Assembly: GCF_937912035.1 (NCBI RefSeq)
Contig: NZ_CALDPF010000028.1
Coordinates: 62,001 to 126,000 of the forward strand
DNA from: an uncultured Bacteroides sp.
Lineage (GTDB): Bacteria; Bacteroidota; Bacteroidia; Bacteroidales; Bacteroidaceae
Reading direction: 5' to 3'
DNA length: 64,000 bases
Below, in pieces: positions 43,865-53,479 of this stretch (the stretch's first letter is position 1; each line of letters begins with the position of its first letter). A program made the position numbers and the translations under genes. The notes under the pieces were generated by a model. The model ran no database searches. It was not told the origin of the DNA and worked only from the letters and a program-made list of their open reading frames with translations.

Positions 43865-45433
43865 ATGAAAACAACGCTTAAAAACCTTTTCGTGTTTGCT
43901 ATGGCTTTATTGCCTATCGCATGTGCGCAAAAAAACGAAATGCAAAAATTGGAGAGTGTTATTGACGAAGGTATTTACGAAGGTTTGCCTTTTGATATGC
44001 AACAGGTGCAACAGCCGGTATTTCCGGAATATTCTGTAAATATTACTGACTTTGGAGCTGTTGCCGACGGTAAGACATTGAATACTGTGGCTATAAATAA
44101 AGCTATAAATGATGTTAGCTCAAAAGGTGGAGGTAAGGTTGTTATACCTGCCGGATTGTGGATTACCGGTCCTATCGAACTTAAAAGTAATGTAAATCTT
44201 TATACAGAGAAGAATGCGTTGATTTTGTTTACAGATGATTTCAATGCTTATCCTATCATTGAAACATCTTTTGAAGGTCTTGAAACACGTCGTTGTCAGT
44301 CGCCTATATCTGCAAAGAATGCCGAGAATATAGCTATTACCGGACATGGAGTATTTGATGGAGCAGGCGATAGCTGGCGTCCGGTGAAAAAAGGCAAGAT
44401 GACAGCATCTCAGTGGAAATCACTGATTGAATCGGGAGGTGTAGTAGAGAATGATGTCTGGTATCCTACAGCTGGTTCTTTGAAAGGGGCAAAGGCATGC
44501 AAGGAATTTAATAATCCTGAAGGAATTGAGACTGATGAAGAATGGAACGAGATACGTCCTTGGTTACGTCCTGTATTGCTTAATATTGTAAAAAGTAAGA
44601 AGGTCCTTTTGGAAGGTGTGACTTTCAAAAACTCTCCAAGCTGGTGTCTGCATCCGCTTTCATGCGAACATATCACTATAAAGAATGTCAAAGTGTTCAA
44701 TCCTTGGTATTCGCAGAATGGTGATGCTCTCGACCTGGAATCATGTAATTATGCATTGATTGTTGGAAATGTTTTTGATGCCGGTGATGATGCGATATGT
44801 ATTAAGTCTGGAAAAGATGAGGATGGACGTAGGCGTGGCGAACCATGCCAGAATGTCATTGTGAAGAATAATGTTGTGCTTCACGGGCACGGCGGTTTCG
44901 TAGTGGGTAGTGAGATGTCTGGTGGAGTAAAGAATATATATGTTTCGGACTGTACTTTCCTTGGTACAGATGTAGGTTTACGTTTCAAAAGTACGAGGGG
45001 ACGTGGCGGTGTAGTGGAGAATATCCATATCCACAATATCAATATGATAGATATTCCTCATGAAGCTTTATTATTTGATCTTTTCTATGGAGGAAAAGGT
45101 GCTGGTGAGGAAACAGAAGAAGAACTGATAGCACGCATGAAGACTGCAATACCTCCAGTGACAGAAGAAACTCCTGCTTTTCGTGATATTTACATATCTG
45201 GTATAACAGCAAATGGAGTAGGACGTGCGATGTTCTTTAACGGACTTCCTGAAATGCCAATACGTAATATTGATATCAAAGATGTGGAAATATCAAATGC
45301 TAAATCGGGTATTGTAATAAGTCAGGCCGAAAATGTTACTATAGAAAACACTAATATTCAGTCGGAAAAAGATACTTTGAAAGTCAGGTTTGTGAAGAAT
45401 GTTAAGGTTAATGGTGAAGAATTCTATAATTGA
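43865..45433 (+). CDS. Polygalacturonase, glycoside hydrolase family 28
   Basis: The 522-residue lipoprotein has a signal ending PIACAQ. The beta-helix active site is complete: NGDALDLES with Asp287, DAGDDAICIKSG with Asp308/Asp309, HGHGGFVVGSEMSGGV with His342, and RFKSTRGRGG with the RxK substrate-binding pair. It hydrolyses alpha-1,4-galacturonic bonds. The long insert at about residues 165-230 is common in exo-acting Bacteroidetes GH28 enzymes. The mode (exo or endo) cannot be settled from the sequence. It ends in the 45492-45536 hairpin. Confidence 0.95.
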   Translation: MKTTLKNLFVFAMALLPIACAQKNEMQKLESVIDEGIYEGLPFDMQQVQQPVFPEYSVNITDFGAVADGKTLNTVAINKAINDVSSKGGGKVVIPAGLWITGPIELKSNVNLYTEKNALILFTDDFNAYPIIETSFEGLETRRCQSPISAKNAENIAITGHGVFDGAGDSWRPVKKGKMTASQWKSLIESGGVVENDVWYPTAGSLKGAKACKEFNNPEGIETDEEWNEIRPWLRPVLLNIVKSKKVLLEGVTFKNSPSWCLHPLSCEHITIKNVKVFNPWYSQNGDALDLESCNYALIVGNVFDAGDDAICIKSGKDEDGRRRGEPCQNVIVKNNVVLHGHGGFVVGSEMSGGVKNIYVSDCTFLGTDVGLRFKSTRGRGGVVENIHIHNINMIDIPHEALLFDLFYGGKGAGEETEEELIARMKTAIPPVTEETPAFRDIYISGITANGVGRAMFFNGLPEMPIRNIDIKDVEISNAKSGIVISQAENVTIENTNIQSEKDTLKVRFVKNVKVNGEEFYN

Positions 45434-45490
45434 TAAATTTTAGAATATTGCTTATGTCTTTGGGGTATTTATAATAATGTGGTTTTATAA

Positions 45491-45522
45491 TTTGCTCTTT
45501 GCATTCTTATTGCGTAAATTTG
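45491..45522 (+). promoter_or_regulatory. Complete promoter nested in a terminator hairpin, upstream of GH43
   Basis: TTTG at 45491-45494, a 20-base spacer and TAAATTTG at 45515-45522 match the Bacteroidetes consensus at both elements and in spacing. The -7 box lies in the loop of the terminator at 45492-45536 and the -33 box overlaps its left arm. Transcription would start near 45529, inside the right arm, leaving about 45 bases to the GH43 start at 45574. Confidence 0.75.
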
Positions 45523-45536
45523 GGTGCAAAGAGCAA
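45492..45536 (+). terminator. Intrinsic terminator after the GH28 gene
   Basis: A perfect 12-bp stem, TTGCTCTTTGCA / TGCAAAGAGCAA (45492-45503 and 45525-45536), has a 21-base loop and is followed by an eight-base T-tract. Confidence 0.85.
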
Positions 45537-45573
45537 TTTTTTTATTTACTTTATCACATCTAGATTTAATGTC

Positions 45574-47250
45574 ATGAGTATTTTGAAAATTATTTTGGGA
45601 TTGGCTGTTTTGTATGTTATTCCAGTTCGTGGACAAAACACGGAATATGTTTCTCAGGTATGGGTATCTGACCTTGGAAATGGGAATTACAAAAATCCGG
45701 TATTATATGCTGATTATTCTGACCCTGACGCTTGTAGAGTGGGTGACGATTATTATATGACATCTTCCAGCTTTAACTGTCTTCCGGGACTCCAAATTCT
45801 TCATTCCAAAGATTTGGTCAACTGGACTATAATAGGAGCTGCTATACCATATGAGCTTACTCCAGTAAAGACTCCTGAAAGGCCTGAACACGGTAATCAT
45901 GTTTGGGCTCCAAGCATACGTCATCATAATGGAGAGTTCTACATCTTTTGGGGAGATCCGGATCAGGGAGCTTTTATGGTTAAGGCAAAGGATCCCAAAG
46001 GACCATGGTCAGAACCTGTTTTGGTTAAGGCTGGTAAAGGAATAATTGATACATGTCCGCTTTGGGATGAGGATGGCAGGGTGTATATGGTACATGCATA
46101 TGCCGGAAGCCGGGCCGGACTTAAAAGTGTAATTGCAGTGTGTGAACTTAATGCTGATGCTGATAAGGCTATTACTCAATCGCGTATAATATTCGATGGT
46201 CATGAAGCTCATGAAACTTGTGAAGGTCCTAAGTTCTATAAGAAAGAAGGTTATTATTATATTTTCCATCCTGCAGGAGGAGTTCCTACCGGTTGGCAGG
46301 TAGTTCTCCGTTCGAAAAACGTATATGGCCCGTATGAATGGAGAACAGCATTGGCACAAGGAAATACCAATGTGAACGGACCTCATCAGGGGGCATGGGT
46401 AGATACTCAGACTGGTGAAGACTGGTTCCTTCATTTTCAGGATGTTGGCGCATACGGTCGTCTTGTTCATTTGCAGCCTATGACATGGAAAGACGGTTGG
46501 CCTGTTATAGGAACAGATAAGGATGGAGATGGATGTGGTGAACCTGTTTCTACTTATAAGAAACCTAATGTAGGAAAAACTTATCCGATATGTACTCCTC
46601 AAGAAAGTGACGATTTTGACGGATTTACTCTTTCACCACAGTGGCAATGGCATGCAAACATAAATGAAAAGTGGGCATATTATGCCGGTGATAAGAGCTT
46701 GTTACGTTTGTATTCTTATCCTGTAGTAGACGATTACAAAAATTTGTGGAATGTAGCAAACTTATTGCTTCAGAAAACTCCTGCAAAGAATTTTACAGCT
46801 ACAATGAAACTTACTTTTATACCGTCGGCTAAGTATAAAGGAGAACGTACAGGATTGCTAGTAATGGGACTTGATTATTCAGGACTTATTATTGAAAATG
46901 CAGAAAAAGGATTGGAATTGTCTCAGGTAGAGTGTAAGAAAGCTGATAAGGGTACATCTGAAACTAAAAACGCTACAGTTGTACTTCCTGATGGTACAGT
47001 TTATTTACGGGTAAAATTCAGTTGCGATGATGAGAAAATTGCTAAAAGTGAAGGTGGACATGACCTTGTTGTAATGTGTGATTTCAGTTATAGTCTCGAT
47101 GGTAAAAAATATAAGAAGATAGGCAATAGCTTCCAGGCTAAAGAGGGAAAGTGGATAGGAACTAAAATTGGCATGTTCTGTACACGTCCTGCTATTATTA
47201 CGAATGATGGTGGATGGGCTGATGTTGACTGGTTTAAAATAACGAGATAG
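45574..47250 (+). CDS. Glycoside hydrolase family 43 enzyme
   Basis: The 558-residue secreted protein has a signal ending PVRGQ. The ATG at 45574 is chosen because the upstream in-frame ATG at 45499 lies inside the terminator/promoter. The five-bladed propeller shows the base Asp in YADYSDPDACRVGDDYYM, the pKa-tuning Asp in IDTCPLWDEDGRVYM, and the acid Glu in CEGPKFYKKEGYYYIF. A C-terminal beta-sandwich domain follows (about 340-555). Family members are beta-xylosidases or alpha-arabinofuranosidases. In a pectin locus, removal of arabinose or xylose side groups is likely. The subfamily was not determined. Confidence 0.92.
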   Translation: MSILKIILGLAVLYVIPVRGQNTEYVSQVWVSDLGNGNYKNPVLYADYSDPDACRVGDDYYMTSSSFNCLPGLQILHSKDLVNWTIIGAAIPYELTPVKTPERPEHGNHVWAPSIRHHNGEFYIFWGDPDQGAFMVKAKDPKGPWSEPVLVKAGKGIIDTCPLWDEDGRVYMVHAYAGSRAGLKSVIAVCELNADADKAITQSRIIFDGHEAHETCEGPKFYKKEGYYYIFHPAGGVPTGWQVVLRSKNVYGPYEWRTALAQGNTNVNGPHQGAWVDTQTGEDWFLHFQDVGAYGRLVHLQPMTWKDGWPVIGTDKDGDGCGEPVSTYKKPNVGKTYPICTPQESDDFDGFTLSPQWQWHANINEKWAYYAGDKSLLRLYSYPVVDDYKNLWNVANLLLQKTPAKNFTATMKLTFIPSAKYKGERTGLLVMGLDYSGLIIENAEKGLELSQVECKKADKGTSETKNATVVLPDGTVYLRVKFSCDDEKIAKSEGGHDLVVMCDFSYSLDGKKYKKIGNSFQAKEGKWIGTKIGMFCTRPAIITNDGGWADVDWFKITR

Positions 47251-47303
47251 AAAGACCGAGTTACTTGTATTATTGTTGGAATTCTTATTAGCATTATATT
47301 AAG

Positions 47304-47345
47304 ACAGAGATGTATTCCTAGGATACATCTCTGTTTCTTTTGTAT
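47304..47345 (+). terminator. Intrinsic terminator after the GH43 gene
   Basis: ACAGAGATGTA (47304-47314) pairs with TACATCTCTGT (47324-47334), followed by a T-rich run. Confidence 0.85.
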
Positions 47346-47465
47346 ATTTTCTTTGTTTGACATATGTCGTATGCTTTATTGACTACTGTGTACAGAAGAA
47401 CATGAAAATAACAAAAAATACATGAGAAAGAACGATTATTACACATCATATAATAAGTATATTAA

Positions 47466-47473
47466 TAATTTTG
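47466..47473 (+). promoter_or_regulatory. -7 promoter element of the galacturonate operon
   Basis: TAATTTTG matches TAnnTTTG, 47 bases before the uxaB start. The preceding 47346-47465 stretch is AT-rich with no gene. Confidence 0.5.
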
Positions 47474-47520
47474 CAGATATGAATAAACACTATAACAGTA
47501 CAATTTAATTTCTTTACATT

Positions 47521-48963
47521 ATGAAAGCATTAAATAAAGAAACAGCCGTAAAGGTTGTTCGTCCTGAACGTATCATTCAGTTTGGTGAAGGAAATTTTCT
47601 TAGATGTTTTGTAGATTGGATTATTTCCAACATGAACGAAAAAACTGATTTCAATAGTAGTGTGGTTGTTGTGCAACCTATTGAAAAAGGTATGATAGAT
47701 ATGATTAATTCTCAGGATGGTCTTTATCATGTAAACCTTCAGGGACTGGAAAAAGGTGAGGTTATCAATTCATACAGACTTATTGACGTAATCAGCCGCT
47801 GCCTTAACCCTTATACAGAATACCAGTCATATCTTTCACTGGCAGAACAGCCTGAGATGAGATTTGTAATTTCCAATACGACAGAGGCCGGTATTGCATT
47901 TGATCCTGCATGTCGTCTTGAGGATACTCCTCCAAGCTCATATCCTGCAAAACTTACACAGCTCCTTTATCACCGTTACAAGTTCTTTAACGGTGCTATG
48001 GACAAAGGGCTGATAATCTTCCCATGTGAGCTTATATTCCTAAACGGTCACAAGCTGAAGGAAACAATCTATCAATATATCGAACTCTGGAACCTCGGCG
48101 AAGACTTCAAGACTTGGTTCGAACAGGCTTGTGGCGTTTATGCTACACTTGTTGACCGTATTGTTCCGGGATTCCCAAGAAAGACTATCAACGAAATTAA
48201 GGAACATCTCGGTTATGATGATAACCTGGTTGTACAGGGTGAGGCATTCCATCTTTGGGTGATTGAGGCACCTGAAAGTGTTGCTGCAGAATTCCCTGCA
48301 AATAAGGCTGGTCTTAACGTGTTGTTCGTTCCAACTGAAAAACCATATCACGAACGTAAGGTTACATTGCTTAACGGAACACATACAATCCTTTCACCTA
48401 TCACTTATCTTTCAGGTATCGATATCGTACGCGATGCATGTAAGGACGAAGTAATCGGCAAGTATATCCGCAAGGCCATGTATGAAGAACTCATGCAGAC
48501 ACTCAACCTTCCTGAAGACGAACTTAAGGCATTTGCTGCAAGCGTACTCGAACGCTTCGAGAATCCTTTTGTTGACCATCAGGTTACATCAATCATGCTT
48601 AACGCATTCCCTAAGTTCACTGCACGTGATCTTCCTTCAGTGAAAGAATATCTCATCCGCAAGGGTGAGCTTCCATACGGAATCGTCCTAGGTCTTGCAG
48701 CGCTTATCGTATATTACAAAGGTGGAAAACGTGCCGACGGTGCTGAAATCGTTCCGAACGACGCTCCTGAAATCGTGGAATACGTGAAGAACGCGTGGAC
48801 TCTGTCCGACCTTCATGCTGTAGCTGAAAAGGTTCTGGCTGCTGATTTCGTTTGGGAAGAAAACCTTAACAATATCCCTGGACTGACAGATATGGTAGCA
48901 GATATGCTTAAGGGTATTGAAGAAAAGGGCATGTATGAAATGGTGAAGGAATACGTAAAATAA
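47521..48963 (+). CDS. uxaB: Tagaturonate reductase (altronate oxidoreductase)
   Basis: The enzyme reduces D-tagaturonate to D-altronate with NADH (EC 1.1.1.58), the second step of galacturonate breakdown. The 480-residue protein belongs to the mannitol dehydrogenase family: RIIQFGEGNFLRCFVDWII at the N-terminus, then SNTTEAGIAF, FPCELIFLNGHKLKE, and the C-terminal catalytic region with KVTLLNGTHTILSPITYLSG. It is 7 bases upstream of uxaA and starts the four-gene hexuronate operon. The second half of the gene looks richer in G+C than the first by eye. Confidence 0.94.
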   Translation: MKALNKETAVKVVRPERIIQFGEGNFLRCFVDWIISNMNEKTDFNSSVVVVQPIEKGMIDMINSQDGLYHVNLQGLEKGEVINSYRLIDVISRCLNPYTEYQSYLSLAEQPEMRFVISNTTEAGIAFDPACRLEDTPPSSYPAKLTQLLYHRYKFFNGAMDKGLIIFPCELIFLNGHKLKETIYQYIELWNLGEDFKTWFEQACGVYATLVDRIVPGFPRKTINEIKEHLGYDDNLVVQGEAFHLWVIEAPESVAAEFPANKAGLNVLFVPTEKPYHERKVTLLNGTHTILSPITYLSGIDIVRDACKDEVIGKYIRKAMYEELMQTLNLPEDELKAFAASVLERFENPFVDHQVTSIMLNAFPKFTARDLPSVKEYLIRKGELPYGIVLGLAALIVYYKGGKRADGAEIVPNDAPEIVEYVKNAWTLSDLHAVAEKVLAADFVWEENLNNIPGLTDMVADMLKGIEEKGMYEMVKEYVK

Positions 48964-48970
48964 ATCCCTG

Positions 48971-50467
48971 ATGGAAAATATACTTCATATACACAGTAAG
49001 GACAACGTCGTAGTGGCGTTGTCCGATCTTGCTGCCGGTACAGAAATCGTTGTTGACGGACGTAGCATTACCCTGAAGGATGATGTTCCTGCCGGACACA
49101 AGATAGCACTTCAGGATTTCCATACAGGAGATGTGGTGGTGAAATACGGTTTTCCTATCGGTTCGCTCAAGGAAGACAGAGCTACAGGAAGCCTTATAAA
49201 CGAGAAATATATCCGTACGCTCCTTGGCGAGATCAAGGACTATACATACAATCCTGCAGAGGTACACTCATGCAAGTCGGAAGGTATGGTCTATTTCAAA
49301 GGTTATGAAAGGAAGAACGGCGATGTCGGAATCCGTAACGAGATATGGATTGTCCCTACAGTAGGCTGCGTGAACGGGGTGGCAAACGAACTTGTCAAAC
49401 TGTTCAATGAAAAGACAGCAGGCGATAAATCCGACAATTTCGACGGTATTCATGCCTATACACACAACTGGGGTTGTTCTCAGCTGTCAGAAGACCATGA
49501 GAATACACGCAAGATACTGCGCGATATGGTTCTTCATCCTAATGCAGGAGGCGTGTTGGTATTGGGACTTGGATGCGAGAATAATCAGGTTTCTGCTTTC
49601 AGGACAATGCTCGGCGATTATGACAGCGACCGTGTAAAATTCCTCGAATGCCAGAAAGTGGAGGATGAAATATCTGCTGGCATGGAGATTCTTATGGGCC
49701 TTTATGAGAATATAAAGAAAGATGTAAGGACAGAACAGCCTGTGTCAAAGTTGAGAATAGGTCTCAAATGTGGAGGCTCAGACGGCTTCTCAGGTATTAC
49801 AGCCAATCCGTTGCTAGGTTTGTTCTCCGACCGTCTTGTTTCATACGGCGGTACATGCGTGCTTACAGAAGTGCCTGAGATGTTCGGTGCAGAGACAATC
49901 CTCATGGACCGTTGTAAGGACGAGGAAACTTTCCATAAAACAGTCAGTCTGATAAACAATTTCAAGAACTACTTCATAAAGAATGATCAGGTGATATATG
50001 AGAATCCGTCACCGGGCAACAAGGCTGGAGGTATCTCTACTCTTGAAGAGAAATCTTTAGGCTGTACCCAGAAATCAGGCTCCAGTGCAGTGATTGATGT
50101 GCTGGAATATGGTGACCGTATATCAGCTCACGGCCTTAACCTCTTGAGTGCTCCGGGAAATGATCTTGTTGCAAGTACGGCACTCGCTTCTGCTGGTTGT
50201 CACATGGTACTTTTCACTACAGGCCGCGGAACACCATTCGGTACGTTCGTACCTACAGCAAAAATTTCGACTAACTCAAATCTTTATAACCGCAAGACAC
50301 GCTGGATGGACTTCAATGCAGGTGTTCTTGTTGAAGGCAAGACTAAGGAAGAGGTGCTTGATGAGTTCTTTGACTTTGTCATATTAGCATGCTCGGGCGC
50401 GTATGTAAAGAACGAGATAAATAATTACCGTGAGATATCAATTTTCAAGACCGGTGTAATACTTTAA
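48971..50467 (+). CDS. uxaA: Altronate dehydratase
   Basis: The enzyme removes water from D-altronate to give 2-keto-3-deoxygluconate (EC 4.2.1.7), in an iron-dependent reaction. The 498-residue protein has an N-terminal SAF domain (about residues 10-85, LPAGHKIAL-like DVPAGHKIALQDF) and a long catalytic part with GYERKNGDVGIRNEIWIVPTVGCVN, HNWGCSQLSEDHENT, GLGCENNQV, CGGSDGFSGITANP and TGRGTPFGTFVPTAKISTNS. This is the full-length fused form. The preceding gene makes its substrate. Confidence 0.95.
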   Translation: MENILHIHSKDNVVVALSDLAAGTEIVVDGRSITLKDDVPAGHKIALQDFHTGDVVVKYGFPIGSLKEDRATGSLINEKYIRTLLGEIKDYTYNPAEVHSCKSEGMVYFKGYERKNGDVGIRNEIWIVPTVGCVNGVANELVKLFNEKTAGDKSDNFDGIHAYTHNWGCSQLSEDHENTRKILRDMVLHPNAGGVLVLGLGCENNQVSAFRTMLGDYDSDRVKFLECQKVEDEISAGMEILMGLYENIKKDVRTEQPVSKLRIGLKCGGSDGFSGITANPLLGLFSDRLVSYGGTCVLTEVPEMFGAETILMDRCKDEETFHKTVSLINNFKNYFIKNDQVIYENPSPGNKAGGISTLEEKSLGCTQKSGSSAVIDVLEYGDRISAHGLNLLSAPGNDLVASTALASAGCHMVLFTTGRGTPFGTFVPTAKISTNSNLYNRKTRWMDFNAGVLVEGKTKEEVLDEFFDFVILACSGAYVKNEINNYREISIFKTGVIL

Positions 50468-50500
50468 CCATATAAATAATTTACCATAAAAACATATAGA

Positions 50501-51946
50501 ATGAACAATAATAAAATGACAAACTACCGCTGGTATGTATGCGCCATGCTGTTTTTTGCTACCACGGTAAACTATCTCGACCGTCAGGTACTCTCGCTTA
50601 CATGGAAAGACTTTATCTCTCCTGAATTCGGTTGGACTGACGTTCACTACGGTACCATTACCGGATGCTTTTCCTTCGTATATTCCATTGCAATGTTTTT
50701 TGCAGGAAGAACAGTTGATTATCTTGGAATCAAGAAAGGTTACTCATGGGCTATCGCCCTCTGGTCGCTCGGTGCCTGTCTTCATGCCTTCTGCGGTATA
50801 GCTACAGCAGGAATAGTTCTTGACAGCTGGTCGATGACATTTGCAGGAGCACGTGAACATATAGAAATGGCCCGTAACGCTGGTACTGCCATGATGGGTA
50901 TATCAACCGTGAGCATGTGGCTTTTCCTTATAGCAAGATGTATCCTTGCTGCAGGTGAAGCAGGAAACTTCCCTTGTGCCAACAAGACAATTTCCGCATA
51001 TTTCCCTCAGAAAGATCGTGCCTTTGCTACCAGTCTTTTCAATTCAGGATCACAGATAGGAGCAATGCTTGCTCCCTTCACAATTCCTGTGATAGCCCGT
51101 TTTTGGGGTTGGGAAATGTCATTCCTTATCATTGGTCTTCTCGGTTTCGTATGGTTGGGAATATGGCTTAAGACATACGAGGCACCTGAGAAAAACAAGC
51201 GTATGAACAAGCTTGAGTTTGACTATATACGTCAGGATGATAATACGGTTGAGAATGATATTAAACCGAAAGAAGAACCAAAAGAAAAGGTGAACATCTT
51301 TAAGTATTTTACCTATCGTCATACATGGGCAATATTTGCTTCGCGTTTTCTTCCTGAAGGTGTATGGTGGTTCTTCCTTTTCTGGGCTCCTGCATACGTG
51401 AAAGACATCTATGGTTACAGTTCGGACTCCTTCATGGGTATGATGCTTATATTTACATTGTATCTTATTACCATGCTTTCAATCATCGGAGGATATCTCC
51501 CTACATTTCTTGTGAATAAGAAAGGGCTTACTCCGTTTGGCGGCCGTATATCGTCAATGTTCGTTTATTCGCTCTTTCCTTTGTTGGGTATAGTTGCACC
51601 ATTCCTTGGAGTATACTCATGCTGGTTCCCTATTATTATCATCGGTATAATCGGTGCCGCACATCAGAGTTGGAGCGCAAACGCGTATTCCCTAGTAAGT
51701 GACCTTTTCCCTAAATCGGTTGTGGCTACGCTTACAGGTCTTACTGGTATGGTAGGTGGTTTAGGAAGTTTTCTTTTCAACCAGGGATCAGGTATCCTAT
51801 TCACATATTCACGCGAGAGTAATATGTCTTTCTTCGGTTTCGAAGGAATCCAAGCAGGATACATGATAGTATTTCTTGTAGCCTCAGTGGCCTATATATT
51901 AAGTTGGTTTGCAGTTAAGAGTTTGACAGCAGACGTTAAAAAATAA
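50501..51946 (+). CDS. MFS hexuronate transporter (ExuT-like)
   Basis: The 481-residue membrane protein has about 12 helices. It begins RWYVCAMLFFATTVNYLDRQVLSLTW, a typical ACS-family opening. Between the halves lies a charged loop (about residues 240-270, DNTVENDIKPKEEPKEKV). ARCILAAGEAGNFPCANKTISAYFPQKDRAFATSLFNSGSQIGAML is the family motif region. It probably brings galacturonate or glucuronate across the inner membrane by proton symport. It sits between uxaA and uxaC, which supports that substrate. Confidence 0.9.
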   Translation: MNNNKMTNYRWYVCAMLFFATTVNYLDRQVLSLTWKDFISPEFGWTDVHYGTITGCFSFVYSIAMFFAGRTVDYLGIKKGYSWAIALWSLGACLHAFCGIATAGIVLDSWSMTFAGAREHIEMARNAGTAMMGISTVSMWLFLIARCILAAGEAGNFPCANKTISAYFPQKDRAFATSLFNSGSQIGAMLAPFTIPVIARFWGWEMSFLIIGLLGFVWLGIWLKTYEAPEKNKRMNKLEFDYIRQDDNTVENDIKPKEEPKEKVNIFKYFTYRHTWAIFASRFLPEGVWWFFLFWAPAYVKDIYGYSSDSFMGMMLIFTLYLITMLSIIGGYLPTFLVNKKGLTPFGGRISSMFVYSLFPLLGIVAPFLGVYSCWFPIIIIGIIGAAHQSWSANAYSLVSDLFPKSVVATLTGLTGMVGGLGSFLFNQGSGILFTYSRESNMSFFGFEGIQAGYMIVFLVASVAYILSWFAVKSLTADVKK

Positions 51947-51963
51947 TTTTAAACATAATAATT

Positions 51964-53370
51964 ATGAGAAATTTTATGGATGAAGACTTCCTGTTGTATT
52001 CGGACACAGCGAAGTATCTGTATCACAATTTTGCAAAACATAATCCGATAATCGATTATCACTGCCATCTTGAACCAAAAAAGATAGCAGATGACTATAA
52101 ATTTTCTTCAATTACAGAAATATGGCTTGGCGGTGACCATTACAAGTGGAGAGCCATGAGAACAAACGGAGTGGATGAAGAATATATAACAGGAAAGTCA
52201 ACTTCAGACTGGGAGAAGTTCGAAAAATGGGCTGAGACAATCCCTTACACAATGAGAAATCCTCTTTACCACTGGAGTCATCTTGAGTTGAAGACAGCCT
52301 TCGGTATCGACAAACTTCTCTCTCCTAAGACAGCACGTGAGATATTCGACGAGTGTAATGCGAAACTTGCTACATCTGGCTATACAGCTCGCAAGTTCAT
52401 GGAGCGTTACAATGTAGAGACTGTATGTACTACAGACGATCCTGTTGATACACTGGAATATCACAAGATGATAGCTGAAAGCGGTTTCAAGGTAAAGGTT
52501 CTTCCTACGTGGCGTCCAGACAAAGCTATGGCAGTTGAGAATGCAACAAACTTCCGCAGCTATGTTGAGAAACTTTCTACTGTGTCTTCAGTATCAATCA
52601 GTACATTCAATGATCTGGTTGATGCATTGAAGAGCCGTCACGACTTCTTTGCAAGCATGGGCTGCCGTCTGTCTGACCACGGTATCGAAGAATTCTATGC
52701 CGAGGACTATACTGACGCAGAGATCAACGCAATTTTCAATAAGGTATATTCAGGTAATGAACTTACAAACGAGGAGATTCTCAAGTTCAAGTCTGCAATG
52801 CTAGTAGTATTTGCCGAAATGGACAATGAAAAAGGCTGGACACAGCAATTCCACTATGGAGCTATCCGTAACAACAATACACGTATGTTTGAGAAACTAG
52901 GACCTGATACAGGTTTTGATTCAATCGGTGTGTTCAATACATCAAAAGCAATGGCCAAGTTCCTAGACCGTTTGAATTCGGCAGACAAGCTTACAAAGAC
53001 AATTCTTTACAACCTCAATCCTGCAGACAATGAAGTAATCGGTACAATGATCGGTAACTTCCAGCAGGGCCCTATTGCTGGTAAAATTCAGTTCGGTTCA
53101 GGCTGGTGGTTCCTCGATCAGAAGGACGGAATGCAGAAGCAGATGAATTGTCTTTCAGTTCTTGGATTGCTGAGCCGTTTCGTAGGTATGCTTACAGACT
53201 CACGCAGCTTCCTTTCTTATCCACGTCATGAATACTTCCGTCGTATTCTTTGTAACCTGATAGGTGAAGATGTTGAGAAGGGTGAATTGCCTGCATCAGA
53301 AATAGAGTTCCTCGGTCAGATGGTAAATGATATTTCTTATAATAATGCAAAGAAATATTTGAATCTGTAA
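51964..53370 (+). CDS. uxaC: Glucuronate/galacturonate isomerase
   Basis: The enzyme converts galacturonate to tagaturonate, and glucuronate to fructuronate (EC 5.3.1.12). The 468-residue TIM-barrel amidohydrolase-superfamily protein shows the metal site HNPIIDYHCHLEPKKIADD (about residues 27-45), ETVCTTDDPVDTLEYH, LPTWRPDKA, GCRLSDHGIEEFY and the C-terminal DSRSFLSYPRHEYFRRIL. The length is typical. It is 17 bases after the transporter gene and ends the hexuronate operon at the 53424 terminator. Confidence 0.96.
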   Translation: MRNFMDEDFLLYSDTAKYLYHNFAKHNPIIDYHCHLEPKKIADDYKFSSITEIWLGGDHYKWRAMRTNGVDEEYITGKSTSDWEKFEKWAETIPYTMRNPLYHWSHLELKTAFGIDKLLSPKTAREIFDECNAKLATSGYTARKFMERYNVETVCTTDDPVDTLEYHKMIAESGFKVKVLPTWRPDKAMAVENATNFRSYVEKLSTVSSVSISTFNDLVDALKSRHDFFASMGCRLSDHGIEEFYAEDYTDAEINAIFNKVYSGNELTNEEILKFKSAMLVVFAEMDNEKGWTQQFHYGAIRNNNTRMFEKLGPDTGFDSIGVFNTSKAMAKFLDRLNSADKLTKTILYNLNPADNEVIGTMIGNFQQGPIAGKIQFGSGWWFLDQKDGMQKQMNCLSVLGLLSRFVGMLTDSRSFLSYPRHEYFRRILCNLIGEDVEKGELPASEIEFLGQMVNDISYNNAKKYLNL

Positions 53371-53423
53371 TTTATTATACTTTGCATACAGATTAGATAG
53401 ATAGGATTACATTAATCAACAAT

Positions 53424-53472
53424 CAGCCAGTAAGTAATCATTAGATGGTTCTTGCTGGCTGTATGTTTTTTT
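53424..53472 (+). terminator. Intrinsic terminator of the galacturonate operon
   Basis: CAGCCAGTAAG (53424-53434) pairs with CTTGCTGGCTG (53451-53461) with one wobble, followed by a T-run at 53466-53472. It ends only 7 bases before the CE8 start, which would need its own promoter or read-through. Confidence 0.8.
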
Positions 53473-53479
53473 AAATATT

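Noticed and set aside
45499..45573. Upstream start for the GH43 protein
   Set aside because: It lies within the terminator hairpin and promoter; the ATG at 45574 gives a normal signal peptide.
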